Below are positions 39,842 to 49,346 of a stretch of DNA of 64,000 bases, one piece after another; the stretch's first letter is position 1, and each line of letters begins with the position of its first letter. The stretch covers positions 811,501-875,500 of the forward strand of contig NC_015144.1 of assembly GCF_000189415.1 (NCBI RefSeq), read 5' to 3'. This DNA is from Weeksella virosa DSM 16922 (GTDB lineage: Bacteria; Bacteroidota; Bacteroidia; Flavobacteriales; Weeksellaceae). The notes beneath the pieces were generated by a model. It was given only the letters and a program-made list of their open reading frames with translations, was not told where the DNA came from and made no database searches. A program made the translations under genes and the position numbers.

Positions 39842-41260
39842 ATGGTTTTATCATTATTTATTCTATTACCGGCACTCGTTGGTTTACTGCTATTGCTAAT
39901 GAAACAACAAAAGCCTTTCGTTTGGCTAGGTGCTGTTCTTAGTGGTTTTCTTTTAGCGTTAATGACCTTTCTGTTCTATAGAGGTGGATCGAACGAATTA
40001 CAATACACCGCAGAGTGGTTTAATTTTAACCAACTCAAAACCTATTATGCATTAGATGCAACCAACTTAGGAGGATTAATGGTTTTTCTATCGACCTTAG
40101 TGTACAGCTTATTGTTTATTTATTTGGCAGCTAGCAAACAAAAATATTCGAATGTATTTTATGGTTTAATGCTCATAACACTCGCTGGACTCAATGGCGT
40201 TTTCTTAGCAAAAGATCTTATTTTATTCTATTTTTTCTGGGAGCTTGTACTTATCCCAACCTATTTCTTAATCGGGATTTGGGGCAAAGGATATAACAAA
40301 ATTATGGCCAATATGACCTTCTTTTTGTACACCGTGTTTGGCTCGATGCTGATGCTCGCTGGCATCATTTTTATCGGATTTCATTTACAACCAAAATCAT
40401 TCCTTTTTTATGATGTACAAGCGGTAACGGCACAGCAATATTGTGCTACAAGTTTATTAGCACTTTTATTTTTAATTGCTTTTGTAATCAAAATACCAAT
40501 TTTCCCTTTCCATACCTGGCAACCGACCATCTACAAAACCTCACCAACTCCCGTAACAGTTGTATTGAGTGCATTGATGGCAAAAATGGGACTTTTTGCA
40601 GTGGTCAAATGGTACATTGGCTTATTCCCAATGGCATCAGAATACTTACCATATTTCTTGATTCCTGCTCTTATCGGTATTCTCTATGCTTCGCTTATTG
40701 CATTAAGCACTAACAATGTGAAAAAAATTATAGCCTATAGTTCCATTGCACACTTAGCACTAATTTTCCTTTCATTATTTACCAATGAACCTACTGGTTT
40801 CACTGCGGCATTCTTCCAAATGTTTTCGCATGGATTAGTTGTTCTAGGTTTATGGTTGATTGTTGATATAATGGAAAAACGCTATCATGTAACCAACCTG
40901 AAATCGTTGAGCGGTATAGCAACGGTAAATCCTACCATTGCAATATTCTTTATGGTATTTGCAATGGCCAATATCGGCTTACCACTTACCTCATCATTCA
41001 TTGGAGAATTTATGATGTTATCTGCATTATTCAAATACAATATGTTTTGGGCAATAATTGCTTCATTGGGCGTAATTTTATCAGCAGTATATACCCTACG
41101 AATGATGAGCGCCCTTATGTTTGGCAAAACAACTTATAGATACGCAGGAAAACACCATACAGAAAAACCTGGTGTAATCATTGTTCTTAGCCTTATCACA
41201 ATTTTGATTATTTATTTTGGCGTACATCCAAATGCCATTTTCTCATTATTAGCACACTAA
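39842..41260 (+). CDS. nuoM: NADH-quinone oxidoreductase subunit M
   Basis: This antiporter-like proton-pumping subunit has 472 residues. It shows the conserved glutamate helix FYFFWELVLIPTYFLIGIWG, IKIPIFPFHTWQPTIYKTSP and AYSSIAHLALIFLSL. It lies 6 bases after nuoL. Confidence 0.98.
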   Translation: MVLSLFILLPALVGLLLLLMKQQKPFVWLGAVLSGFLLALMTFLFYRGGSNELQYTAEWFNFNQLKTYYALDATNLGGLMVFLSTLVYSLLFIYLAASKQKYSNVFYGLMLITLAGLNGVFLAKDLILFYFFWELVLIPTYFLIGIWGKGYNKIMANMTFFLYTVFGSMLMLAGIIFIGFHLQPKSFLFYDVQAVTAQQYCATSLLALLFLIAFVIKIPIFPFHTWQPTIYKTSPTPVTVVLSALMAKMGLFAVVKWYIGLFPMASEYLPYFLIPALIGILYASLIALSTNNVKKIIAYSSIAHLALIFLSLFTNEPTGFTAAFFQMFSHGLVVLGLWLIVDIMEKRYHVTNLKSLSGIATVNPTIAIFFMVFAMANIGLPLTSSFIGEFMMLSALFKYNMFWAIIASLGVILSAVYTLRMMSALMFGKTTYRYAGKHHTEKPGVIIVLSLITILIIYFGVHPNAIFSLLAH

Positions 41261-41281
41261 ATACTCTAGAAATTATTTGAT

Positions 41282-42670
41282 ATGAATATTATAATATTAT
41301 CAGCACTTTCCGGGATAGTCTTCATGTTTAGTGGGTTCTACATCAAGAATCATAAAGCACTAAATCTCTTGTCGATTATTCTTTTATTAGGAATGGTAAT
41401 CGGCGGAATTTGCCAATTGGCAGGCTACGAAATATTAGCTGATCGGTATAACAACATGATCAAACCGTCGCCCTATGGTGTTATATTTTTCTGTGTTTTG
41501 GCTGGTTTAGCAATATTGTATATGCTCATCAACCGTAATGAGTTTCACAAAGTCGGGAAACATTTAGGAGAATATTATGCTTTGATTTTCTTTTCATTTG
41601 TTGGGATTTCTGTTTTGGCACAATTTGCTAACCTAATAACCATGTTTTTGGCAATCGAATTACTATCGATACCAATGTACCTTATAGCAGGAACGGCAAA
41701 AAATAGTTTGAAAAGTACAGAAGCATCCGTAAAATATTTTTTGATGGGAGCTTTCTCAACAGGGATATTACTTTTGGGTATGAGTTTCGTATATGGATCA
41801 ACAGGTACATTTCTTATCCAAAACATCCAAACCTTCTTGCCAGAATTACAAAATTTATACTATATCGGCTGGGTGCTAATTTTCACCTCATTTTGTTTCA
41901 AAGTAGGTGCTGCGCCATTCCAATTCTGGGTACCAGACGTTTACGCTGGCACACCAACAGTTTTCACCACGTACATGGCAACAATCGTAAAAGGAGGTTC
42001 TTTTTTAGGCTTTATCCTAATCATGCAATCGTTTCCGTTTAACGAAGAAAATTATGTATATTTCCGTTACCTGCTAACCGTAATTATTTTCCTAACATTA
42101 TTTATCGGGAACTACGGTGCATTAAACCAACGCTCTGTCAAGAAAATGATGGCATATTCATCAATTGCACAAGCCGGTTTTATGTTATTTGTACTTTTCA
42201 ATATCAACTGGGTTGCAAAAGAAGCACTAATGTATTATACCATTTCTTATAGTTTGGCATCATTCATTATTTTCTACGCGATTAACAATATGGGTAAAGG
42301 CAATTACGCAGATTTTGCCGGACTCGGAAAAGCAAATCCTATCTTAGCTTTTAGCGTTACAATTGCCCTTATTTCATTGGCCGGAATCCCTCTCACTGCA
42401 GGTTTCATAGCCAAATTTATGACCCTGAGTATTGGTGCAATGGACGAAAACAATTTGGCAATTATAATTCTTGGTTTGATAATGGCTGTAATGGGAATGT
42501 TTTACTATTTCAAAGTAATAGTACAAATGTATTTCCAGAGAGGTAATCCGAAACATAAACAGCAAGATGGTATGACCAATTTCTTATTGTTAACATCAGT
42601 TATTCTTATTATTGTTTTGGGTATTATCCCAGATCTTTTAACACGATGTCTTAATACGCCGATGTGGTAA
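41282..42670 (+). CDS. nuoN: NADH-quinone oxidoreductase subunit N
   Basis: The last antiporter-like subunit has 462 residues, with the helix motif FLAIELLSIPMYLIAG, FKVGAAPFQFWVPDVYAG followed by TPT, and AYSSIAQAGFML. It closes the nuo operon, and a strong terminator follows. Confidence 0.98.
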   Translation: MNIIILSALSGIVFMFSGFYIKNHKALNLLSIILLLGMVIGGICQLAGYEILADRYNNMIKPSPYGVIFFCVLAGLAILYMLINRNEFHKVGKHLGEYYALIFFSFVGISVLAQFANLITMFLAIELLSIPMYLIAGTAKNSLKSTEASVKYFLMGAFSTGILLLGMSFVYGSTGTFLIQNIQTFLPELQNLYYIGWVLIFTSFCFKVGAAPFQFWVPDVYAGTPTVFTTYMATIVKGGSFLGFILIMQSFPFNEENYVYFRYLLTVIIFLTLFIGNYGALNQRSVKKMMAYSSIAQAGFMLFVLFNINWVAKEALMYYTISYSLASFIIFYAINNMGKGNYADFAGLGKANPILAFSVTIALISLAGIPLTAGFIAKFMTLSIGAMDENNLAIIILGLIMAVMGMFYYFKVIVQMYFQRGNPKHKQQDGMTNFLLLTSVILIIVLGIIPDLLTRCLNTPMW

Positions 42671-42688
42671 AAAATATTTTCTCTCGAT

Positions 42689-42719
42689 AAAAGTCCGAAA
42701 AATTATTTTTCGGACTTTT
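42689..42719 (+). terminator. Terminator of the nuo operon
   Basis: AAAAGTCCGAAAAA (42689-42702), loop TTA, TTTTTCGGACTTTT (42706-42719) then more T: a 14-bp perfect stem 18 bases after nuoN. Confidence 0.9.
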
Positions 42720-42769
42720 TTATATCGTTTTATATAATCTCTCAAGCGAATAAGCACGATTAAATTCAG

Positions 42770-42777
42770 TATTTTTG
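42770..42777 (+). promoter_or_regulatory. Candidate -7 box of the M1 peptidase/coaX unit
   Basis: TATTTTTG matches TAnnTTTG and lies 34 bases before the ATG. No -33 TTG is present at normal spacing, so support is partial. Confidence 0.4.
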
Positions 42778-42811
42778 TATGTTTGAAAAACATTAAATAA
42801 AACAATATAAC

Positions 42812-44659
42812 ATGAGATCGATTATCTTTTTGCTAACATTTTTTGTGTTACAATATTCTAATGCACAACGAAAAGGATATTGGCAACAAAAAGTGGACTA
42901 CCAAATTCAGGTGGATGTTAACGAAAAAAACTATCAGTATGATGGAAAAATGCAATTGAAATACACCAACAATTCTGATGATGATTTACAAAAAGTATAT
43001 TTTCATTTGTATTTTAATGCCTTCCAACCAGGTAGTATGATGGATTACCGCTTAGCAAATATCAAAGATCCTGATAGGAGAATGGTCACGAATAAAGGAA
43101 GTAAAGAAAAACCCATCTACGAAAGTAGAATTGCTCGTTTACAACCCCACGAAATTGGTTACCAAAAAATAAAATCTATTACCTATAACGGTAAAAAAGT
43201 CAACTATATGGTCGATGGAACAATCTTAGAAGTTTCCTTACCAACACCTCTAAGAGCAGGTACTTCGGCAATCTTTCTACTCGATTGGCAAGCACAAGTA
43301 CCGGCACAAATTCGCCGCTCTGGTCGTCAATCTTCTGAAGGTGTCGAATTTTCGATGACACAATGGTATCCTAAAATGGCACATTATGATGAATTTGGAT
43401 GGCATTTGGACGAATATATCGGTCGAGAATTTGTTGCCCCATTCGGTAATTTTGATGTGCAAATCAACATCCATAAAGATTATATAGTAGGTGCCTCTGG
43501 AGTACTACAAAACCCGAATGAAGTAAAAGGATATGTGAAAAATGCTAAACCCAAAGTAAAAAACGGAAAAGTAACGTGGCATTACAAAGCAGAAAACATA
43601 CATGATTTTGCTTGGGGTGCAGATCCAGATTATATCGTAGAAAAAGGGAAATCCAAAGGAGGAGTTGAGCTGTATTTTGTGTACCAACCTGGTCCCAAAA
43701 CCACACAGAATTGGCATAAAGCAATTAACATTACCGCAGACTTTTTCGATTTTGTAGGAGATCGTTTCGGAGCTTATCCTTGGCCAACATATACAATAGT
43801 GCAAGGCGGTGATGGTGGAATGGAATACGGAACTGCAACCCTCATTACAGGAGAACGCAGTTTGGATAGTTTGATTGGTGTAATCTTCCATGAAGCTGCA
43901 CATTCATGGTATCAACACCTTTTCGGTATCAATGAAACACATGACGAATGGTTTGATGAAGGTTTCACTTCTTATATCGAGCAACTCGGCTCATTGAACT
44001 GGAAAAAAGAAACCATCCTACCCAACCCAAATCCAGAAGCATACGAAGGCTATTTTAATTTGGCAAAATCGGGTTTAGAAGAACCAGCAAGTCTATTAGC
44101 CGATTATTATAATACCAATTTTGCATATAGTTTACAAGCATATTATAAAGGTCAAGTTATGGCAATTCAATTGGGTTATATAATTGGTGATGAAGCACTA
44201 AAAGAGACTTTCAAGCAATTTTACAAAGAATGGAAATTCAAACATCCTACACCGAACGACTTCAAAAGAACAGCCGAAAAAGTTTCAGGTATCAACCTGA
44301 AGTGGTATTTTAACTTGTTTATTAATACAACACGTTTTATAGATTATGGGATTGAAAAAACAAACACTAACGAACTAAAAATCAGTAATCTTTCTGATTT
44401 TGCTATGCCAATAGACGTTTTGGTAGAATACCAAGACGGAAGCAAGGAACTATTTTACATACCATTACGCGAAATGAGAGGCGAGAAAAAACCAGAAACC
44501 TTTGCTCTATACCAAAGCATAAAAAGAACTGTGCTTACCGATTGGTTTTGGACAAATCCTACCTATACTATCAAAACAAAAAAAGAGATTAAAAAAGCAG
44601 AAATCGACCCAACCAAACGTTTGGCCGATGTAAACCCTAATAACAACATCACACAATAA
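42812..44659 (+). CDS. Secreted M1-family zinc metallopeptidase
   Basis: The 615-residue product has a signal peptide (cleavage after SNA, Gln next). The gluzincin site is HEAAH (about residues 359-363) with the third ligand Glu in DEWFDEGFTSYIEQ, and GGMEYGTATLI replaces the usual GxMEN exopeptidase motif. It should cleave peptides in the envelope; whether it is a true aminopeptidase is uncertain because of the changed motif. Its TAA overlaps the coaX ATG by one base. Confidence 0.9.
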   Translation: MRSIIFLLTFFVLQYSNAQRKGYWQQKVDYQIQVDVNEKNYQYDGKMQLKYTNNSDDDLQKVYFHLYFNAFQPGSMMDYRLANIKDPDRRMVTNKGSKEKPIYESRIARLQPHEIGYQKIKSITYNGKKVNYMVDGTILEVSLPTPLRAGTSAIFLLDWQAQVPAQIRRSGRQSSEGVEFSMTQWYPKMAHYDEFGWHLDEYIGREFVAPFGNFDVQINIHKDYIVGASGVLQNPNEVKGYVKNAKPKVKNGKVTWHYKAENIHDFAWGADPDYIVEKGKSKGGVELYFVYQPGPKTTQNWHKAINITADFFDFVGDRFGAYPWPTYTIVQGGDGGMEYGTATLITGERSLDSLIGVIFHEAAHSWYQHLFGINETHDEWFDEGFTSYIEQLGSLNWKKETILPNPNPEAYEGYFNLAKSGLEEPASLLADYYNTNFAYSLQAYYKGQVMAIQLGYIIGDEALKETFKQFYKEWKFKHPTPNDFKRTAEKVSGINLKWYFNLFINTTRFIDYGIEKTNTNELKISNLSDFAMPIDVLVEYQDGSKELFYIPLREMRGEKKPETFALYQSIKRTVLTDWFWTNPTYTIKTKKEIKKAEIDPTKRLADVNPNNNITQ

Positions 44660-45417
44660 TGCTATTAGCCGTAAATATAGGAAACTCTAACATGCGCTTT
44701 GCCGTTTTTGATGGAGAACAACAACTAAGAACATGGACAATCAACAGTAAACCATACCGTACAGAAGATGAAATGTTTGCTAAATTTAGCAGCATGTATA
44801 TACCTTTCGGTATTGATTATAAACAAATTACCGACATCGTAATTGGTTCGGTTGTTCCTGTTCTCACCCTGCGTATTCAGGGTGCTTTGAGGGACATTCA
44901 TGGTATTGAGCCTATGATTGTTGATCGTAATACACCGTCAGCTGTTAAACACAAATCGAACCAAATGGGAACTGATTTGTATGCCAATGCTGTTGCTGCA
45001 CATTATAGTAGTTATCCTGACTATAAAGTTATAATCGACTTTGGTACAGCTCTAACTTTTTTAGGCATAGATTCTACAGGAGAAGTGGGCGGAGTAGTAA
45101 TTTCTCCTGGTATCAATACGGCAATGAAATCATTGGTGGGTGAGACAGCGCAACTACCAGAAATAGAACTCATCCGACCCAATAATGTCTTGGGTCTAGA
45201 CACTGTTACTTGTATGCAAAGTGGAATGGTTTACGGTTATCTAAGTATGATAGAAGGAATGATAGACCGTATAAATAAAGAAGTTGGTAGCAATGCTTTT
45301 GTAATATCTACCGGTGGATTGGGTGGTGTTTTTTCTCCCCTTACAACCAAAATTCACGTAGATGATCGACTACATACCATAAAAGGTCTAAAGAAACTTT
45401 ATGAATTGAACCGATAA
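44659..45417 (+). CDS. coaX: Type III pantothenate kinase
   Basis: CoaX carries out the first step of coenzyme A synthesis, phosphorylating pantothenate. The 252-residue product has the ASKHA-fold motifs AVNIGNSNMRFAVFDG, IDFGTALTF and GGVVISPGINTAMKSL, and ISTGGLGGVF near the end. It is probably translated by coupling to the M1 peptidase gene (TAATG). Confidence 0.96.
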   Translation: MLLAVNIGNSNMRFAVFDGEQQLRTWTINSKPYRTEDEMFAKFSSMYIPFGIDYKQITDIVIGSVVPVLTLRIQGALRDIHGIEPMIVDRNTPSAVKHKSNQMGTDLYANAVAAHYSSYPDYKVIIDFGTALTFLGIDSTGEVGGVVISPGINTAMKSLVGETAQLPEIELIRPNNVLGLDTVTCMQSGMVYGYLSMIEGMIDRINKEVGSNAFVISTGGLGGVFSPLTTKIHVDDRLHTIKGLKKLYELNR

Positions 45418-45453
45418 AAAAAGCAACTTTAGAAATCTAAAGTTGCTTTTTTT
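45416..45453. terminator. Bidirectional intrinsic terminator
   Basis: AAAAAAAGCAACTTTAGA (45416-45433) is complementary to TCTAAAGTTGCTTTTTTT (45436-45453). It lies between converging coaX and hutU. Confidence 0.9.
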
Positions 45454-45484
45454 AATTGCATTATATTATACTTTAATAGAAATA

Positions 45485-47488
45485 TTATTGTCCAAATAAA
45501 GCATCATCTACTTTATTTGGTAAAGTAACTTTCAACAATGGCTCTGTTTCCATTGCTCTTTTTATTGCAAAAATAGCCTCATCATTTCTTGCCCACGAAC
45601 GACGAGCGATTCCGTTATTCACATCCCAATGTAACATCATTTTCAATCGTTTACTGGCTTGCTCAGTCCCATCGAGTAATAATCCAAAACCTCCATTGAT
45701 AACTTCGCCCCAACCTACTCCACCACCATTGTGAATAGAAACCCATGTTGCCCCTCGGAAACTATCTCCAATTACATTATGAATAGCCATATCTGCAGTG
45801 AACTGTGATCCATCGTAGATATTAGAGGTTTCTCTGAACGGTGAATCTGTACCCGAAACATCGTGATGATCACGCCCTAAAACTACTTCACCGATTTCTC
45901 CTCTAGCAATTGCTTCGTTAAACGCTTGTGCAATTTTTATACGTCCTTCTGCATCTGCATATAAAATTCTGGCTTGCGAACCTACTACCAATTTATTTTC
46001 TTGTGCCCCTTTTATCCAAGTAATATTATCTTGCATTTGTTGTTTGATTTCATCTGGCGAATGTTGCATAATTTCTTCTAGAACTCGACAAGCAATTTCA
46101 TCTGTTTTCTGTAAATCATCAGCTTTCCCCGATGTACAAACCCAACGGAAAGGCCCAAAACCAAAATCAAAGCACATAGGTCCCATAATATCTTGTACAT
46201 AAGATGGATACTTGAAATCGACCCCATTTTCTGCCATTACATCTGCTCCAGCACGTGAAGCTTCTAATAAAAAGGCATTCCCATAATCGAAGAAATAGGT
46301 TCCTTTTGCGGTATGTTTATTGATTGCTGCTGCATGACGACGCAAACTTTCTTGCACTTTTAGGCGAAATGTTTCTGGATCTTCTGCCATCATTTTATTG
46401 GCTTCATCGACACTCATCCCTACAGGATAATATCCTCCTGCCCATGGATTATGTAAAGATGTCTGATCTGATCCTAAATCGATGTATACATTTTCTTCAT
46501 AGAATTTCTCCCAAACATCTACCACATTTCCGTCATAAGCAATAGAAACAACTTCTTTATTTTCTTTTGCTTTTTTCACTCGTACAACCAATTCATCCAA
46601 ATCTTTGATTACCTCATCTACCCAACCTTGTTCGTATCGTTTGTAGGTTGCTTCTGGATTAACTTCTGCTGTAACCGAAATAACACCAGCAATATTTCCG
46701 GCTTTTGGCTGTGCCCCCGACATCCCGCCTAAACCTGCGGTTACAAAAAGTTTTCCTTTGGTTCCTAATTTTTTTCTTTCTTTTGTATCCATGATTTTTC
46801 GACAACCGTTGAGAACCGTAATTGTGGTACCGTGAACGATCCCTTGCGGACCGATATACATATAACTTCCGGCAGTCATTTGCCCGTATTGTGTTACGCC
46901 TAAAGCATTGTATTTTTCCCAATCATCTTGTTTAGAGTAATTAGGAATCATCATACCATTGGTTACCACCACGCGTGGTGCGTTTTTGTGCGAAGGGAAA
47001 AGCCCCATCGGGTGTCCTGAATACATTACCAAAGTTTGTTCATCGGTCATTTCTGAAAGATACTTCATAGTAAGACGATATTGTGCCCAGTTCTGGAAAA
47101 CTGCACCATTACCACCATAGGTAATTAATTCTTCTGGATGCTGAGCAACTGCAGGATCAAGGTTATTTTGAATCATCAATTGTATGGCTTTTGCTTGATC
47201 AGATTTACCTGGATATTGATCCAATGGGCGGGCATACATTTCGTAATCGGGCATTAAACGATACATATAGATGCGGCCATATTTTTCTAGTTCTTCTCTG
47301 AATTCTGGTAATAAGGTCGAATGATCTTTTGGGTCGAAATAACGCAATGCATTTCGTAAAGCTAATTCGATTTCGGTATTCGAAAGAATTTCTTTGCGTT
47401 TAGGTGCATGTGATAGTTCTGGATTTCTTTTCTTTGGTTGAGGTAGTTGAGTAGGTATTCCGGATTGTATTTGTTCTTGAAATGTCAT
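45485..47488 (-). CDS. hutU: Urocanate hydratase
   Basis: This NAD-dependent enzyme converts urocanate to imidazolonepropionate in histidine degradation. The 667-residue product has YGGNGAVFQNWAQYRLTM, YSGHPMGLFPSH, TAGLGGMSGAQPKAG, GRDHHDVSGTDSPFRET and HNGGGVGWGEVINGG. It belongs to the long form, longer than the roughly 550-residue proteobacterial enzyme. The ATG at 47488 is preferred over an upstream codon at 47521. No hutH, hutI or hutG gene is adjacent. The 252-base gap to the right shows no other gene. Confidence 0.96.
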   Translation of the reverse strand: MTFQEQIQSGIPTQLPQPKKRNPELSHAPKRKEILSNTEIELALRNALRYFDPKDHSTLLPEFREELEKYGRIYMYRLMPDYEMYARPLDQYPGKSDQAKAIQLMIQNNLDPAVAQHPEELITYGGNGAVFQNWAQYRLTMKYLSEMTDEQTLVMYSGHPMGLFPSHKNAPRVVVTNGMMIPNYSKQDDWEKYNALGVTQYGQMTAGSYMYIGPQGIVHGTTITVLNGCRKIMDTKERKKLGTKGKLFVTAGLGGMSGAQPKAGNIAGVISVTAEVNPEATYKRYEQGWVDEVIKDLDELVVRVKKAKENKEVVSIAYDGNVVDVWEKFYEENVYIDLGSDQTSLHNPWAGGYYPVGMSVDEANKMMAEDPETFRLKVQESLRRHAAAINKHTAKGTYFFDYGNAFLLEASRAGADVMAENGVDFKYPSYVQDIMGPMCFDFGFGPFRWVCTSGKADDLQKTDEIACRVLEEIMQHSPDEIKQQMQDNITWIKGAQENKLVVGSQARILYADAEGRIKIAQAFNEAIARGEIGEVVLGRDHHDVSGTDSPFRETSNIYDGSQFTADMAIHNVIGDSFRGATWVSIHNGGGVGWGEVINGGFGLLLDGTEQASKRLKMMLHWDVNNGIARRSWARNDEAIFAIKRAMETEPLLKVTLPNKVDDALFGQ

Positions 47489-47740
47489 GATTTTGCGTTT
47501 TTTCGTCTCGAAATTAATCATTTATTCTCGAAATAAGAAATGAATATGCTGTGAGTTAGTAAGATTATTCTTTTCAAAGGATTTGATAGAATCCTTGGCC
47601 AAATAGGTAGTTTATAGTTTTAGACAAATAAATTCTTGGACCCAAAGAATTGTATCCTGCCAATTATTGTTTGATCTTGATTTGCATCAAAAATAAAAAC
47701 ATGGATAATTAGTATCTTAGGTTCATTAAGTAGAGAGAAA

Positions 47741-48571
47741 ATGAATTTGAAGCATCTTACGAACCTAACAAAAAATTTACCGAATACACCGACAATGCCT
47801 GTACTTTTTATGGGGCACGGAAATCCGATGAATGCAATAGAAGAAAATTCTTTTGTTCAAGAAATGCGTAATATTGTAAAGAGAATTCCCCCTCCGAAAC
47901 TTATTTTATGTATTTCTGCGCATTGGGAAACACTTGGCACGAAAGTTACTGCAATGGAAACACCACAGACTATTCATGATTTTTTTGGATTTCCGCAAGC
48001 TTTGTTCGAGGTGCAATATCCTGCTCCTGGATCGAGGGAATGGGCAATCTATATAAAAGATTTATTGAGTGGCAATAGTGTAAGTTTAGATGAAACATGG
48101 GGTTTGGATCATGGTGCTTGGTCGGTGATAAAGCACATGTACCCTGAGGCAAATATTCCGGTAATAGAACTAAGTCTTGATTATAGAAAGTCGCCTAAAG
48201 AACATTATGAGTTGGCGCGTGATTTACACAGTTTGCGTAACAAAGGTGTGCTTGTTTTGGGTAGTGGAAATAATGTACATAATTTACGAGCGATCGATTG
48301 GAGGAAAATCAATGATAATTTTGCTTTCGATTGGGCCCTAGAGGCCAATGAAAAAATGAAGGATTTTATGCTGAGGCACGAGCATGAGAAATTGATTAAT
48401 TTTTCTGCTCAAGGGACTGCTTTTCAGTTATCGATTCCGACTCCAGAACATTACCTTCCTATGCTTTATACATTGAGCTTGCAAAACGAAAACGACCAAT
48501 TATCATTTTTTAATGATGCTCCTGTTGGTGGCTCATTGTTTATGACTTCTGTGATTTTGGAAGCTTCTTAA
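47741..48571 (+). CDS. ygiD: YgiD-type extradiol ring-cleavage dioxygenase (4,5-DOPA dioxygenase family)
   Basis: The 276-residue product has LFMGHGNPMNAIEEN, SAHWE, IHDFFGFPQALFEVQYPAPG, LDHGAWSVIKHMYP and GSGNNVHNLR, carrying the histidines that bind the metal in the LigB-like family. E. coli YgiD opens DOPA; the physiological substrate here is unknown. A later ATG at 47795 is possible, but the longer start fits related proteins. Its last 32 bases overlap the end of the opposing VanZ-like gene. Confidence 0.88.
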   Translation: MNLKHLTNLTKNLPNTPTMPVLFMGHGNPMNAIEENSFVQEMRNIVKRIPPPKLILCISAHWETLGTKVTAMETPQTIHDFFGFPQALFEVQYPAPGSREWAIYIKDLLSGNSVSLDETWGLDHGAWSVIKHMYPEANIPVIELSLDYRKSPKEHYELARDLHSLRNKGVLVLGSGNNVHNLRAIDWRKINDNFAFDWALEANEKMKDFMLRHEHEKLINFSAQGTAFQLSIPTPEHYLPMLYTLSLQNENDQLSFFNDAPVGGSLFMTSVILEAS

Positions 48572-48965
48572 TCGGATAGAAAAGCCATAAAATAGCAATT
48601 GCTATAAGTGCTCCTAGTGCATTTGCCAACAAATCGTACCAATCGAAACTCCTACCGAAAGGTAATAGGTGTTGAGCAATTTCTACCAGAAAACTAACAG
48701 TAAATGTAACGAAAAACACTTCTAAATAGCGTAATTTATACGCATTATAGACCAAGATTGCCAAGCAAAAGAATAGGATGAAATGAACAATCTTATCGGT
48801 ATGTTGAAAGGTAAAAAAAAATTTAAAAAACGATATTTTACTGAAACTTCCTGCTGATCTTGATGGCATTTGAGTCACCAAAATAAGAAAAGTTAGGTAA
48901 CAATAAAATATCGTTTTAGGATAGTTTATTTTATGCGCCAACCAATTCTTTGTATGCATCGGCAT
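48540..48965 (-). CDS. VanZ-like membrane protein
   Basis: The 141-residue product has four hydrophobic helices with the VanZ-like pattern: [17 protein letters not shown], then [25 protein letters not shown] split here at its core [15 protein letters not shown]. Function is unknown; the family name comes from a teicoplanin-resistance gene but does not imply resistance. It starts 35 bases inside the gcvH 3' end, so it is probably translated from the gcvH transcript. Confidence 0.85.
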   Translation of the reverse strand: MPMHTKNWLAHKINYPKTIFYCYLTFLILVTQMPSRSAGSFSKISFFKFFFTFQHTDKIVHFILFFCLAILVYNAYKLRYLEVFFVTFTVSFLVEIAQHLLPFGRSFDWYDLLANALGALIAIAILWLFYPIKKLPKSQKS

Positions 48966-49311
48966 CCAATAAATCGTTCAGTTCATCTGCATTTTCGATT
49001 TTTACTTTGATAATCCAACCTTCTCCGTAAGGATCTGTATTGATATTTTCTGGTGATGACTCTAAATCTGCATTGAAAGAAATTATTTCTCCACTGATTG
49101 GCATAAACAAATCAGAAACTGTTTTTACTGCTTCTACAGTCCCGAAAACCTCTTCTTTGTTTAGGGTTTCGCCTTCTGTTTCTACGTCAACATAAACGAT
49201 GTCACCTAACTCTCCTTGTGCGAAAGCGGTGATCCCGATGGTTGCAATATCTCCTTCAACGGCCACCCATTCGTGGTCTTTACTGTACTTTAAATTTGTT
49301 GGAAAACTCAT
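48931..49311 (-). CDS. gcvH: Glycine cleavage system H protein
   Basis: GcvH carries the lipoyl arm that shuttles aminomethyl between the P, T and L proteins. The 126-residue product has the lipoylated Lys63 in [10 protein letters not shown] and the family block [17 protein letters not shown]. It lies between sprA and the VanZ-like gene, away from gcvP and gcvT. Confidence 0.97.
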   Translation of the reverse strand: MSFPTNLKYSKDHEWVAVEGDIATIGITAFAQGELGDIVYVDVETEGETLNKEEVFGTVEAVKTVSDLFMPISGEIISFNADLESSPENINTDPYGEGWIIKVKIENADELNDLLDADAYKELVGA

Positions 49312-49346
49312 ACTATTATTTTTTTGGTTTGTTAATATTTGGTTTA

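Noticed and set aside
42812-42818. ATGAGAT, the exact complement of the altered 16S tail
   Set aside because: It overlaps the start codon of the M1 peptidase gene rather than lying 5-12 bases upstream, so it cannot act as a ribosome binding site in the usual way; a chance match.
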